A stretch of 64,000 bases of DNA from [Borrelia] tanukii (lineage in GTDB: Bacteria; Spirochaetota; Spirochaetia; Borreliales; Borreliaceae): assembly GCF_030436345.1 (NCBI RefSeq), contig NZ_CP124038.1, positions 496,001-560,000 of the forward strand, given 5' to 3'. The notes beneath the pieces were generated by a model. That model saw nothing but the letters and a program-made list of their open reading frames with translations, ran no database searches and was not told the origin of the DNA. Positions within the stretch are counted from its first letter, which is position 1; every line of letters starts with the position of its first letter. The position numbers and the translations under genes are program-made. Below are positions 8,840-17,268 of this stretch, piece after piece.

Positions 8840-9151
8840 ATGATTAAAAGGAAATTAAGATTACAGCTAAAGAAAGCTAGGTTTAATGCTTCAAGGTCCA
8901 GATCTAAAAATAAATCTTTTATTAAAAGAATGGAAAAGAATAGGGAAATTATTTCTAAAAACAATATTAATGTGCAAGTTTCCCTTGTAAGAAGTCTTAT
9001 TGGAAAATTAAATAAAAAGGTCAAAGTTTTAAAAGCATTAGGTTTAAATAAAATAGGCGATAAAAAGGTTCATTTTTTAAATGAACCTATTAAGGGCATG
9101 CTTAATGAGACTATTAATATGATTTTATTAAGCGAGGTAAGTAATGTATAA
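8840..9151 (+). CDS. rpmD: 50S ribosomal protein L30 with basic N-terminal extension
   Basis: The L30 fold is recognisable only from about residue 44 ([20 protein letters not shown], then [16 protein letters not shown]). Preceding it are about 43 Lys/Arg-rich residues (first 20: [20 protein letters not shown]) with no L30 similarity. Ordinary bacterial L30 has about 60 residues; this reading has 103. The ATG 8840, 3 bases after rpsE, gives the full length; codons ATG at 8930 or later could start a shorter form. It overlaps rplO by 8 bases. Confidence 0.85.
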   Translation: MIKRKLRLQLKKARFNASRSRSKNKSFIKRMEKNREIISKNNINVQVSLVRSLIGKLNKKVKVLKALGLNKIGDKKVHFLNEPIKGMLNETINMILLSEVSNV

Positions 9152-9581
9152 CCTATTAAAGCCCAAGGGCGCTAGTAAGCGACGTAAAATTGTTGGCAGA
9201 GGTCCAGGCTCAGGACTTGGTAAAACTTCTGGGAGAGGTCAAAAGGGTCAAAAAGCAAGAAATACTTCACCAAGACTTGGATTTGAAGGTGGCCAAACTC
9301 CTCTTTATAGAAGATTGCCAAGGAAAGGTTTTTCTAATAGTGATTATAAATTGGAATATGCAATTGTTAATCTGGGAGATATAGATAAAAAATTTAAGGA
9401 TGGACAAGTGGTCAACTATGATACTTTACTTGAAAATAAACTTATAAGAAAGAAAAATAAAAAAATAAAGATTTTGTCTAATGGCAATCTTACAAAAAAA
9501 GTTTCTTTAGAGGTTTCTAAAATTTCCAAATCGGCTGAAAACCTTGTAATGAAAATTGGCGGTACTATTAAATTAGTTTAA
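9144..9581 (+). CDS. rplO: 50S ribosomal protein L15
   Basis: L15 is a late-assembly 50S protein. The 145-residue product has the glycine-rich [20 protein letters not shown] and [20 protein letters not shown] near its N-terminus, typical of L15. ATG 9144 lies inside the end of rpmD, suggesting translational coupling; GCGAGG at 9132-9137 is the probable ribosome-binding site. Confidence 0.96.
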   Translation: MYNLLKPKGASKRRKIVGRGPGSGLGKTSGRGQKGQKARNTSPRLGFEGGQTPLYRRLPRKGFSNSDYKLEYAIVNLGDIDKKFKDGQVVNYDTLLENKLIRKKNKKIKILSNGNLTKKVSLEVSKISKSAENLVMKIGGTIKLV

Positions 9582-9593
9582 ATTGGAATAAAA

Positions 9594-10898
9594 ATGAAAG
9601 AGTTGTTTTTTAATTTATTTACTATTAAAGATTTGAGAAATAAGTTCTTGTTTACTTTATTTATTCTTTTTCTTTTTAGAGTTGGTTCGTACTTGCCGAT
9701 ACCAGGAATAGATTCTGTAGCGCTTAAAAGCTATTTCAAATCGCAATCAGATTTTTCAATTGCTAATTATTTTGATTTTTTTTCAGGTGGAGCTTTTAGT
9801 AATTTTTCTATATTTATGCTTAGTATAGGTCCCTACATTTCAGCATCCATTATTGTGCAGCTTCTTGTTTATTCTTTTCCTTCTTTGAAAAAGATGCAAG
9901 AGGGTGATGGTGGGAGACAAAAAACTAAAAAATATACAAAATATTTAACAATAGTTGCAGCTGTAGTTCAAGGATATGCAACAAGTCTTTATGCTAAGGG
10001 TATTCCGGGCGCTGTTACTATTCCCTTTTATAGATATATATTTATTGCTATTTTAACAGTTACTACAGGAACATTTATTCTTTTGTGGTTTGGAGAGCAA
10101 ATTAATCAAAGAGGTGTGGGCAATGGAACATCTTTGATAATTTTTTCCGGCATAGTGGTTAGACTGCAAGCAGCGTTGTTTAATTTATTTCAAAGTATGC
10201 AGGATCCTTCTCAAAATGTTAATCCTGTTTTTGTGATACTTGTTATAAGTATATTTATTTTAGTTGTTATCTTGATTATATATGAATATAAAGCTCAAAT
10301 GCGAATTGCTATTCATTATGCTAGGGCAAATTCTAATAGTACGGTTAGTTCCTATTTGCCAATCAAACTAAATCCATCGGGTGTTTTGCCCGTTATTTTT
10401 GCCTCTGTTTTAATTACTTTGCCCTTACAAATTTTAAGTGGTTTTGCAGAAACTTCTTCTATAGCCAGGCAAGTTTTATCTTATTTAAGGCCTAACGGGT
10501 TTTATTATACTTTTTTGAATGTAATTTTGATAATCGGATTTACGTATTTTTATTCTAAAATTCAGTTAAGTCCTAAAGATATAAGTAATAATATTCGTAA
10601 GAATGGAGGCGCTATTCCTGGAATAAAGTCTGATGAGATGGAAAAATATTTAGATGAAATTATGAATAAAACTTTATTTTCGGGATCTATTTTTTTGTCA
10701 ATTATTGCAATTATTCCATTTTTAGTGCAAAATATTTTTAGATTTCCGCATGATGTTTCTAGGATAATGGGAGGGTCTTCTTTGCTTATTATGGTAGGAG
10801 TTGCGCTTGATACGTTAATTCATATTGATGCTTATTTGAAAACTCAGGGATTTTCTCATAGAAATAAAAAGAATTATGCATTTTTGCAAAAAATTTAG
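9594..10898 (+). CDS. secY: Protein translocase subunit SecY
   Basis: SecY forms the protein-conducting channel of the inner membrane with SecE and SecG. The 434-residue product has ten hydrophobic segments, the first at about residues 18-37 (FLFTLFILFLFRVGSYLPIP). Signature stretches are GVGNGTSLIIF and the loop with NNIRKNGGAIPGIKS. It sits between rplO and rpmJ as in the spc operon. ATG 9594 has only weak upstream complementarity. Confidence 0.97.
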   Translation: MKELFFNLFTIKDLRNKFLFTLFILFLFRVGSYLPIPGIDSVALKSYFKSQSDFSIANYFDFFSGGAFSNFSIFMLSIGPYISASIIVQLLVYSFPSLKKMQEGDGGRQKTKKYTKYLTIVAAVVQGYATSLYAKGIPGAVTIPFYRYIFIAILTVTTGTFILLWFGEQINQRGVGNGTSLIIFSGIVVRLQAALFNLFQSMQDPSQNVNPVFVILVISIFILVVILIIYEYKAQMRIAIHYARANSNSTVSSYLPIKLNPSGVLPVIFASVLITLPLQILSGFAETSSIARQVLSYLRPNGFYYTFLNVILIIGFTYFYSKIQLSPKDISNNIRKNGGAIPGIKSDEMEKYLDEIMNKTLFSGSIFLSIIAIIPFLVQNIFRFPHDVSRIMGGSSLLIMVGVALDTLIHIDAYLKTQGFSHRNKKNYAFLQKI

Positions 10899-10910
10899 GA
10901 GTGTTTGACT

Positions 10911-11024
10911 ATGAAGGTTAGGGCAAGTGTAAAGCCAATTTGTGAAAAATGTAAAGTCATAAAAAGAAAAGGTGTATTAAGGATTATTTGTGATAATTTA
11001 AAGCACAAACAAAGACAAAAGTAA
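10911..11024 (+). CDS. rpmJ: 50S ribosomal protein L36
   Basis: This is a 37-residue L36 starting [20 protein letters not shown]. The zinc ligands C11, C14, C27 and H32 are all present, the zinc-binding form. ATG 10911 follows TTTAGGAGTG at 10896-10905. It lies directly between secY and rpsM with no adk, map or infA in between, unlike many bacteria. The gene is small but unmistakable. Confidence 0.96.
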   Translation: MKVRASVKPICEKCKVIKRKGVLRIICDNLKHKQRQK

Positions 11025-11041
11025 AAATTAAAGGAAATAAG

Positions 11042-11419
11042 ATGGCTAGAATATCAGGAATAGATTTACCAAGTAATAAACAATTAAAAATAGCGCTTAC
11101 TTCTATTTATGGTATAGGTAGAACAAGGGCTTTGGAAGTTTGTAATAGGTCAAGTATTTCTCCAAGTAAAATTGCTAAAGATTTGGATAATGATGAGGTT
11201 AATCGACTTAGGAAGGTAATTGAGAGTGATTATGTTGTAGAAGGAAAACTTAGAAGTGAGGTTGCTATGTCTATTAAAAGACTTATGGATATAGCATGTT
11301 ATAGGGGTGTTAGACATAGAAAAGGATTGCCTTTGAGAGGACAGAGAACTAAAACGAATGCAAGAACTAGAAAAGGAAAAAGAAAGACTGTAGCTAATAA
11401 GAAAATAGCTAGCAAATAA
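11042..11419 (+). CDS. rpsM: 30S ribosomal protein S13
   Basis: S13 is in the 30S head and bridges to the 50S subunit. The 125 residues contain [34 protein letters not shown] and the C-terminal [32 protein letters not shown] precedes ATG 11042. It begins the alpha-operon part of the cluster. Confidence 0.97.
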   Translation: MARISGIDLPSNKQLKIALTSIYGIGRTRALEVCNRSSISPSKIAKDLDNDEVNRLRKVIESDYVVEGKLRSEVAMSIKRLMDIACYRGVRHRKGLPLRGQRTKTNARTRKGKRKTVANKKIASK

Positions 11420-11446
11420 AATAGTTTTTAAGATTTGGAGGGCAAG

Positions 11447-11839
11447 TTGAGCGCAAAATTATCAACTAATAGCAAAAAAAAAATTAAAAGAAATATCGGA
11501 GAGGGAAACGTTTATATACAAGCTACTTTTAATAATACCATAGTTACTGTATCTGACATAAAGGGGAATGCTTTGGCTTGGGCAAGTGCTGGTGGGATGG
11601 GTTTTAAAGGAGCTAAAAAATCGACTCCATATGCTGCTCAAATAACAGCAGAATCTGCTTTAAATAAAGTGAGAGATTTTGGAATTAATTATGTTCATGT
11701 GTATATAAAAGGACCAGGTATTGGCAGAGAATCTGCAATAAGAGCTATTGGTTCGACTGGAATGACTGTAAAATCAATTTCAGATATTACCCCTATTCCT
11801 CATAATGGATGCAGACCGAAAAAAACCAGACGAGTTTAG
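11447..11839 (+). CDS. rpsK: 30S ribosomal protein S11
   Basis: S11 lies at the 30S platform near the Shine-Dalgarno helix. A TTG at 11435 overlaps the GGAGGG ribosome-binding site (11437-11442), so the start chosen is TTG 11447, giving 130 residues beginning (M)[13 protein letters not shown]. Motifs [32 protein letters not shown] and [18 protein letters not shown] are typical. No rpsD follows, unlike the E. coli alpha operon. Confidence 0.95.
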   Translation: MSAKLSTNSKKKIKRNIGEGNVYIQATFNNTIVTVSDIKGNALAWASAGGMGFKGAKKSTPYAAQITAESALNKVRDFGINYVHVYIKGPGIGRESAIRAIGSTGMTVKSISDITPIPHNGCRPKKTRRV

Positions 11840-11856
11840 CTAGAAGGAGTTATTGA

Positions 11857-12891
11857 ATGCCTGTGGAAAAATTTTTGAAAGATTTCACTATACCTGAAAA
11901 AATTGAATTTTTGAAAAGCCAAGATGATGGATCTTATGGTAAATTTACGATATATCCTTTTGAAAGAGGTTTTGGGGTTACTATAGGCAATACTTTAAGG
12001 CGCGTGTTGCTCTCTTCTATTGAAGGGTATGCGATTACCGCTATGAGAGTTCAGTCTAACAATAAAGACTCTTCGTCAAAGGTTGTTTCAAGTGAATTCG
12101 ATTTGATTCCTGGGGTTTCTGAAGATACTCTTGAGGTCATTGCTAATATTAAAAATATACATTTGAAACTTGGAGAAGGGGAGCAAAGAAAGACAATAAG
12201 CTTTAATGTTAGCGGCAAAGAAACCAATGTTTTGAAAGCTTCTCATTTTGAAAGAGATGGAATTGAAGTTTTTAATAAAGATTTAGTTATAGCTACTTTG
12301 TCACATGATGCGAATTTAGACCTTGAATTTCAAATTAATTATGGTAGGGGCTATGTCTCTTCTGAGCAAAATTCCAAATATTTAGAAGAAGTCAATGTTA
12401 TTGCTTTAGATTCTATATTTTCGCCTATAGAGAAAGTTTCATACTCTGTAGAAGATACTAGGGTTGGTCAAAGGTCAGATTATGACAAGCTTGTAATGGA
12501 AATTTGGACTACAGGTGTTATTTCTGCCAAAGATGCGATAAAAAAGGCCGCATCAATAGTAAGAGAGTTTTTGTTTCCCCTTGTAGATTTCGAAGATAAT
12601 GTTAATACATCTTTTGAGAAATCAAAATCAGAAAGTTATAACTTACTTGATATGAGTATTGAGAAATTGGATTTGTCAGTTAGGTCTTTAAATTGTTTAG
12701 CAAAAGAAAATGTTAGAACTTTAGGAGAACTGATTAGTAAAAATGCAGAAGAGCTTTCTAAGGCGAGAAATTTTGGGAAAAAAAGTTTAGAAGAGATAAT
12801 TGAAAAACTTGGTTCTTATAGCTTGTTTTTAGGAATGTCTAAAGAAGATGCTTTATCTGTATTGAGTAAGAATGTTAAAATATCTGAATAA
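11857..12891 (+). CDS. rpoA: RNA polymerase subunit alpha
   Basis: The alpha subunit nucleates RNA polymerase assembly and its C-terminal domain contacts DNA and activators. The 344-residue product has the N-terminal dimerisation domain (ERGFGVTIGNTLRRVLLSSI) and the C-terminal domain from about residue 265 (LDLSVRSLNCLAKENVRTLG, then NFGKKSLEEI). AAGGAG at 11844-11849 precedes ATG 11857. It lies between rpsK and rplQ, the usual order. Confidence 0.97.
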   Translation: MPVEKFLKDFTIPEKIEFLKSQDDGSYGKFTIYPFERGFGVTIGNTLRRVLLSSIEGYAITAMRVQSNNKDSSSKVVSSEFDLIPGVSEDTLEVIANIKNIHLKLGEGEQRKTISFNVSGKETNVLKASHFERDGIEVFNKDLVIATLSHDANLDLEFQINYGRGYVSSEQNSKYLEEVNVIALDSIFSPIEKVSYSVEDTRVGQRSDYDKLVMEIWTTGVISAKDAIKKAASIVREFLFPLVDFEDNVNTSFEKSKSESYNLLDMSIEKLDLSVRSLNCLAKENVRTLGELISKNAEELSKARNFGKKSLEEIIEKLGSYSLFLGMSKEDALSVLSKNVKISE

Positions 12892-12912
12892 AAGGAGAGT
12901 TTAGGTTGTTTC

Positions 12913-13284
12913 ATGAAAACAAAATTGGGTTTTAATAGGTTAGATAGAAAATCTAGTCACAGGAGAGCACTTTTAAAAAATATGGTAATTTCTTTTTTAA
13001 AACATGAAAAAATTTCTTCTACCAAGGCAAAGTTGTTTGAAGTTAAAAGATTTTCTGAAAGATTAATTACAAAGGCAAAAGTTGATACTGTGCATAATAG
13101 GCGAGAATTGTCAAAATTTATACATGATAAGTATATTTTGAATAAGCTGTTTACCAAAATTTCTCCTGTTTTTAGACAAAGAAGTGGTGGGTATACTAGG
13201 ATGATTAAATTAGGGAAAAGATATGGAGATGCGGCTGAAATGGCTATTCTAGAATTAGTTGAAAAGCCTTTAAAAGTTGAATAA
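12913..13284 (+). CDS. rplQ: 50S ribosomal protein L17
   Basis: L17 is at the tunnel exit region of the 50S subunit. The 123 residues have the family N-terminus [20 protein letters not shown] and the C-terminal [23 protein letters not shown] 12913 follows AAAGGAGAG at 12891-12899 at a rather wide spacing of about 13 bases; an in-frame TTG at 12907 lies nearer to it. It is the last gene of the superoperon. Confidence 0.95.
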   Translation: MKTKLGFNRLDRKSSHRRALLKNMVISFLKHEKISSTKAKLFEVKRFSERLITKAKVDTVHNRRELSKFIHDKYILNKLFTKISPVFRQRSGGYTRMIKLGKRYGDAAEMAILELVEKPLKVE

Positions 13285-13301
13285 TTGATAATTTTAGCAC
13301 A

Positions 13302-13339
13302 CTGTTTTAAAGATTAAAGTTTAAATTGCTTTTAAACAG
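13302..13339 (+). terminator. Imperfect hairpin between rplQ and rny (terminator or processing site)
   Basis: The arms 13302-13312 and 13329-13339 pair over 11 positions with one T-T mismatch, around a 16-base loop. It lies just after the ribosomal superoperon and 4 bases before the AGGAG of rny (13343-13347). There is no downstream T-run, so intrinsic termination would be weak; partial termination or RNA processing is equally possible. Confidence 0.4.
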
Positions 13340-13356
13340 CATAGGAGTTAAATGAT

Positions 13357-14889
13357 ATGATATATATTATTTTTTCTTCTATTTTTGCTGGCTTTATATT
13401 AGGATTTTTAGTAAGAGTTTTTTTAGGTAGATTGTCTTTATTAGATTTAGAAAAAAATCTGACAAAAGTAAGGGTAGAATCACAATTAGAGATAGAAAAT
13501 GAAAGAAAGCAAATTATTGCTAATGCAAAATCTCAAATGCTTAAAGAAAAAAACCAGCAAGATAGGGATATAAGAGATCGAAAAAATGAGATTGTTAATC
13601 TGGAAAAAAGATTATTACAAAGAGAAGAAACCTTAGATAAGAGAATATCTGCTCTTGATAAACAGCAGTCTAGAGTTGATTTTAAAATTAAAGAATTTGA
13701 ACAAAAAGAAAAACTAATAAGAGAAAAAGAGGCCGATCTTGTTAAAAGATTGGAGAGTATTTCTGGTCTTACAAGAGAAGATGCAAGAAAAATTGTAATT
13801 GAAAAGGTTGAGCATGAGTCTAAAAGAGATGCTCAAGTTATTATCAATAAAAGTGAACAGGAAGCTCAGTTATTAGCAGATAAAGTCGCAAAGGATATTT
13901 TAGTATCTACCATGCAGCGCATTGTTACAGAGGTAAGCTCGGAGTTTACAGTAGCTTCTGTTGAATTGCCTAATGACGAGATGAAGGGGAGGATTATAGG
14001 CAAAGAGGGGCGTAATATTAGGGCTCTTGAGACTTTAATAGGAGCGGACATCATTATTGATGATACTCCCGAAGCTGTTGTTATATCTTGTTTTGATCCA
14101 ATAAGAAAAGAGCTTGCTAAGAGGACCTTAGAAAGACTTGTTACAGATGGTAGAATTCATCCTGCTAGGATTGAAGAAGTTGTCTATAATGTTACCAATG
14201 AAATAAATAGCATTATTCAAGAAGAAGGTGAGAAAGTAGTTTTTGATCTTAATATACATGGGCTTGATAAGAGACTTATTAGAGGACTGGGAAGGCTTTA
14301 TTTTAGAAGTAGTTATGGTCAAAATGTTTTAAGCCATTCGAAAGAAACGGCTATAATAGGAGAAATTTTAGCTAAAGAGATGAAATTAGACCCTATTGTA
14401 GTAAAAAGAGCATGCCTTTTGCATGATATTGGCAAGGGGATGGAAAGTATTTCTGATAATAGCGAGGGACACGCTATTACTGGTGCTGAACTTGCTCAAA
14501 GTTGCGGAGAGAGCGAAATTGTTGTTAATGCTATTGCTGCGCACCATAATGAAGTGAAACCTGAGAGTCTTGAGGCTATTGTTGTTCAAATAGCAGATGC
14601 TATCTCTGCATCTCGCCCTGGAGCAAGGCGGGAAAGTTTAAATAACTATATAAATAGACTTAAAAGACTTGAAGACATTGCTTATAGTTTTGAAGGTGTT
14701 CAAAAATGTTATGCGATTCAAGCTGGTCGTGAGGTTAGAATTATTGTTGACAATGCCTTGGTTAATGATGAAAAATCAATTGTACTTGCAAGAGATATTG
14801 CTAAGAAGATAGAAACTGAAATGAGATATCCTGGGAAAATTAAAGTTACAATTATTCGAGAAACCAGAGTTATTGAATATGCAAGATAG
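13357..14889 (+). CDS. rny: Ribonuclease Y
   Basis: RNase Y is a membrane-anchored endoribonuclease that starts mRNA decay in bacteria lacking RNase E. The 510-residue product has one N-terminal transmembrane segment (residues 2-22), a long charged coiled coil to about residue 170, a KH domain (MKGRIIGKEGRNIRALE) and an HD domain with CLLHDIGKGME. ATG 13357 follows AGGAG; an out-of-frame ATG at 13352 stops at once. It overlaps the next gene by 11 bases, an rny-ymdB pairing also known in Bacillus subtilis. Confidence 0.96.
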   Translation: MIYIIFSSIFAGFILGFLVRVFLGRLSLLDLEKNLTKVRVESQLEIENERKQIIANAKSQMLKEKNQQDRDIRDRKNEIVNLEKRLLQREETLDKRISALDKQQSRVDFKIKEFEQKEKLIREKEADLVKRLESISGLTREDARKIVIEKVEHESKRDAQVIINKSEQEAQLLADKVAKDILVSTMQRIVTEVSSEFTVASVELPNDEMKGRIIGKEGRNIRALETLIGADIIIDDTPEAVVISCFDPIRKELAKRTLERLVTDGRIHPARIEEVVYNVTNEINSIIQEEGEKVVFDLNIHGLDKRLIRGLGRLYFRSSYGQNVLSHSKETAIIGEILAKEMKLDPIVVKRACLLHDIGKGMESISDNSEGHAITGAELAQSCGESEIVVNAIAAHHNEVKPESLEAIVVQIADAISASRPGARRESLNNYINRLKRLEDIAYSFEGVQKCYAIQAGREVRIIVDNALVNDEKSIVLARDIAKKIETEMRYPGKIKVTIIRETRVIEYAR

Positions 14890-15667
14890 CACTATTAAAA
14901 CTTTGATAATTGGGGATATAATAGGCGAGAGTGGATTAAAAAAAGTTTTTTTTAATCTTAAAAATATTAAGAATAAATATAGAATAGATTTGGTAATTGC
15001 TAATGGAGAAAATTCGTCAAATGGTTTTGGAATAACTCCAAAAATAGCAAATAATCTTTTTAGATCGGGTGTTAATGTTATTACGACGGGTAATCATGTG
15101 TATTCTAATTGCAAAATAAATGACTACCTAAATAAGCAGATGTATATCTTAAGGCCAAATAATTTCTCAGATTTGTTAGATGGGCATGGCTATTGTTTTT
15201 TTACTATTAGAGATGAAAAGATTGCTGTGATTAATGTTCAGGGGGTTTTAAATATGAATTTTATCGTTAAAAATCCTTTTGATAATGCAAAGAAATTGGT
15301 TAATATGCTAAGTAATAAGGTTAAAACCATTTTTGTAGATTTTCATGCTGAGAGTAATTATGAAAAAGAAAGTTTTGGATATTTTTTAAATGGTTTTGTA
15401 ACAGGTGTGGTTGGTACTCATACTCATGTTATGACTAAAGATGAAAGAATATTATCAAAAGGGACAGCTTATATTAGTGATGTTGGAATGACAGGGGGAT
15501 TAAATTCTGTAATAGGATTTAATCCCGATATTTCTATTAAAAGTTTGCTTGAATACACCCCTTTAAGAGCTGAAGTTGTGGAAGATGACACAATTTTACA
15601 AGGAGTTATTATTACTTCTAATTTAAAGACAGGTCGTGCTTTAAAAATTGAAAGGATTCAAAAATAA
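14879..15667 (+). CDS. YmdB-family metallophosphoesterase
   Basis: The protein belongs to the YmdB/TTHA0625 family of binuclear-metal phosphoesterases; B. subtilis YmdB hydrolyses 2',3'-cyclic nucleotides and influences RNA decay and biofilm decisions. Metal-binding motifs are all present: IIGDIIGESG, IANGENSSNGFGI, TTGNHVYSN, VDFHAESNYEK and VGTHTHVMTKDE. The start chosen is ATG 14879 (262 residues), overlapping the end of rny; an in-frame TTG at 14873 is possible. The coupling to rny suggests a linked role in RNA metabolism, which is an inference. Confidence 0.9.
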   Translation: MQDSTIKTLIIGDIIGESGLKKVFFNLKNIKNKYRIDLVIANGENSSNGFGITPKIANNLFRSGVNVITTGNHVYSNCKINDYLNKQMYILRPNNFSDLLDGHGYCFFTIRDEKIAVINVQGVLNMNFIVKNPFDNAKKLVNMLSNKVKTIFVDFHAESNYEKESFGYFLNGFVTGVVGTHTHVMTKDERILSKGTAYISDVGMTGGLNSVIGFNPDISIKSLLEYTPLRAEVVEDDTILQGVIITSNLKTGRALKIERIQK

Positions 15668-16439
15668 TTTATTAAATATACTTTGTAAAAGGTATCCAGA
15701 AAAAACACGAAAAGAATTAATGGTTTTGATTTTAACGGGTAATGTATATGTAAATTCTCATAAAGAAAAAAACCCTAAAATATTAATAAACAAAACAAGT
15801 AAAATAGATTTGGTTGATAATGTTTGTCAAATATTTGTATCAAGGGGAGGCTATAAGCTTTTAGAAGCTCTTAAATATTTTGAGATCGAAGTTAAAAATA
15901 AAATTTGTGTTGATGTTGGCTCTTCGACCGGTGGTTTTACTGATTGTCTGCTGCAGTATGGTGCCAATTTTGTTTATTCAATTGATGTGGGCATTAATCA
16001 ACTTTCTTATAAATTGAGAATTGATCCAAGAGTTAAAGTTTTAGAGAGAACTAATATTTTTGATGTTACAGAATTTAAAATTGTGCCTAATTTTGCTGTT
16101 GTAGATGTTTCTTTTAGATCATCAGTAAGTATATGTGTAAATTTAATAGATAAACTTTCTGATAATTTTATTATAGTTTTGATCAAGCCCCAGTTTGAGT
16201 TTAAAAGTTTAAATTTAGATATAGAAAATTTTAGTGGGGTTGTGAATGGGAAGTATTTGAAGATAATTTTGCAAAATGTAATTGAAAAGTTTTATAAAAA
16301 TAAATTACAAGTTAAAAATATATTAAGGTTAAAAACCAAGGGTAAAAAAGGTAATCAAGAATTTATGTTTTTAGTTGCTAGATCAAGTGTTTTAAATATT
16401 GCGAGCTCTATGCAATTGCTTAGCAATATTGAATTTTAA
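15648..16439 (+). CDS. tlyA: TlyA-family rRNA (cytidine-2'-O)-methyltransferase
   Basis: TlyA proteins methylate 16S and 23S rRNA cytidines; some were historically called haemolysins. There is an N-terminal S4-type RNA-binding domain (residues ~5-60, with KTRKELMVLILTGNVYVN) and an FtsJ-like SAM domain (FVSRGGYKLLEALKYF, then VDVGSSTGGFTDCLLQYGA as motif I, and VVDVSFRS). The length of 263 residues is normal. The start is TTG 15648, inside the preceding gene, with no clear ribosome-binding site, so coupled translation is likely and the start is uncertain. Its stop overlaps the convergent gene's stop by 4 bases. Confidence 0.88.
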   Translation: MKGFKNNLLNILCKRYPEKTRKELMVLILTGNVYVNSHKEKNPKILINKTSKIDLVDNVCQIFVSRGGYKLLEALKYFEIEVKNKICVDVGSSTGGFTDCLLQYGANFVYSIDVGINQLSYKLRIDPRVKVLERTNIFDVTEFKIVPNFAVVDVSFRSSVSICVNLIDKLSDNFIIVLIKPQFEFKSLNLDIENFSGVVNGKYLKIILQNVIEKFYKNKLQVKNILRLKTKGKKGNQEFMFLVARSSVLNIASSMQLLSNIEF

Positions 16440-17191
16440 TATTTATCTAAAGTCTTTTTATTTAATATTCCTGAGAAATTTAAGTTTAATTCTTCAAGTA
16501 TTATTGGATTATTTTCTATTGTTAAAATTATTCCAGTAATACCTTTAATTTCAAGACATGTTAAGGTTATTTGAGCGATTTGATTAATTATTCCCTCAAT
16601 TCCGAAACTATTTTCATAAAATTCTTTAGATAAGTTTATTTTGGCAATTCCTTCGCTTAGGCTTAAGTTTAATAGCTTAGTTTTTATAGGAATTAAACTT
16701 AAAAAATTATTTTTTAGCTCGTATTCATTTGGCCCTTTAATTAAAGATTTTAATGTTTCTTCAAGAATATTTTTGTCGTAATATATAGCTCTTTTGACAG
16801 TTTGTCTTAAAAAATATCCCTCTGGGGTAACTTTTATAAAATAAAGTTTAATAAATTTTTTGTTTTTAAGGTTATTATTTCTTTGATTTTGCTTGAGTTC
16901 TTCTTCAAGTTTTTTTATTTCTGGTGGTTGAATTAAAAAATTTTCATTTTTGAGTATTTTTATATTTGTATTTTTATTGGTGGTTTTTTTAGCTTCAATC
17001 AACTTATTATCTTGTGTTTGACTTGATTCAAATAAACCGTTATCGTTATTTTTTTCCTTAAAAATATGCATAATAAGCGAATTTTTGATTATTAATAGTG
17101 CGCTAATTATTGTTAAAATAATGGCAATTAAAATTAAGAGTATGTCTGATTTTGTCGAGCTTGAACTTTTTTTTCTTTTCAATATAAACAC
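16436..17191 (-). CDS. GerMN-domain membrane protein
   Basis: A 251-residue protein with a basic N-terminus and one transmembrane segment (about residues 15-35, DILLILIAIILTIISALLII). A polar linker rich in Asn/Lys follows. The C-terminal half (about 112-245) looks like a GerMN domain: KLYFIKVTPEGYFLRQTVKR, LIKGPNEYE and the EGIAKINLSKEF strand. GerMN domains occur in spore germination GerM and in non-sporulating bacteria as extracytoplasmic modules of unclear role. It is alone on the minus strand between plus-strand genes, with its stop overlapping tlyA. Confidence 0.75.
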   Translation of the reverse strand: MFILKRKKSSSSTKSDILLILIAIILTIISALLIIKNSLIMHIFKEKNNDNGLFESSQTQDNKLIEAKKTTNKNTNIKILKNENFLIQPPEIKKLEEELKQNQRNNNLKNKKFIKLYFIKVTPEGYFLRQTVKRAIYYDKNILEETLKSLIKGPNEYELKNNFLSLIPIKTKLLNLSLSEGIAKINLSKEFYENSFGIEGIINQIAQITLTCLEIKGITGIILTIENNPIILEELNLNFSGILNKKTLDKY

Positions 17192-17227
17192 TCATGTGCA
17201 ATTGGCATAAATACTAATATTTGATAT

Positions 17228-17233
17228 TATAAT
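17228..17233 (+). promoter_or_regulatory. Candidate -10 element for der
   Basis: A perfect TATAAT lies 36 bases before the der start, in the divergent gap between the GerMN gene and der. The best -35-like hexamer, TTGGCA (17202-17207), is 20 bases away, longer than ideal. The promoter is therefore plausible but not certain. Confidence 0.45.
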
Positions 17234-17268
17234 GGAAATATCGGAATAAATAAAGAGGTGTTTTTTCT

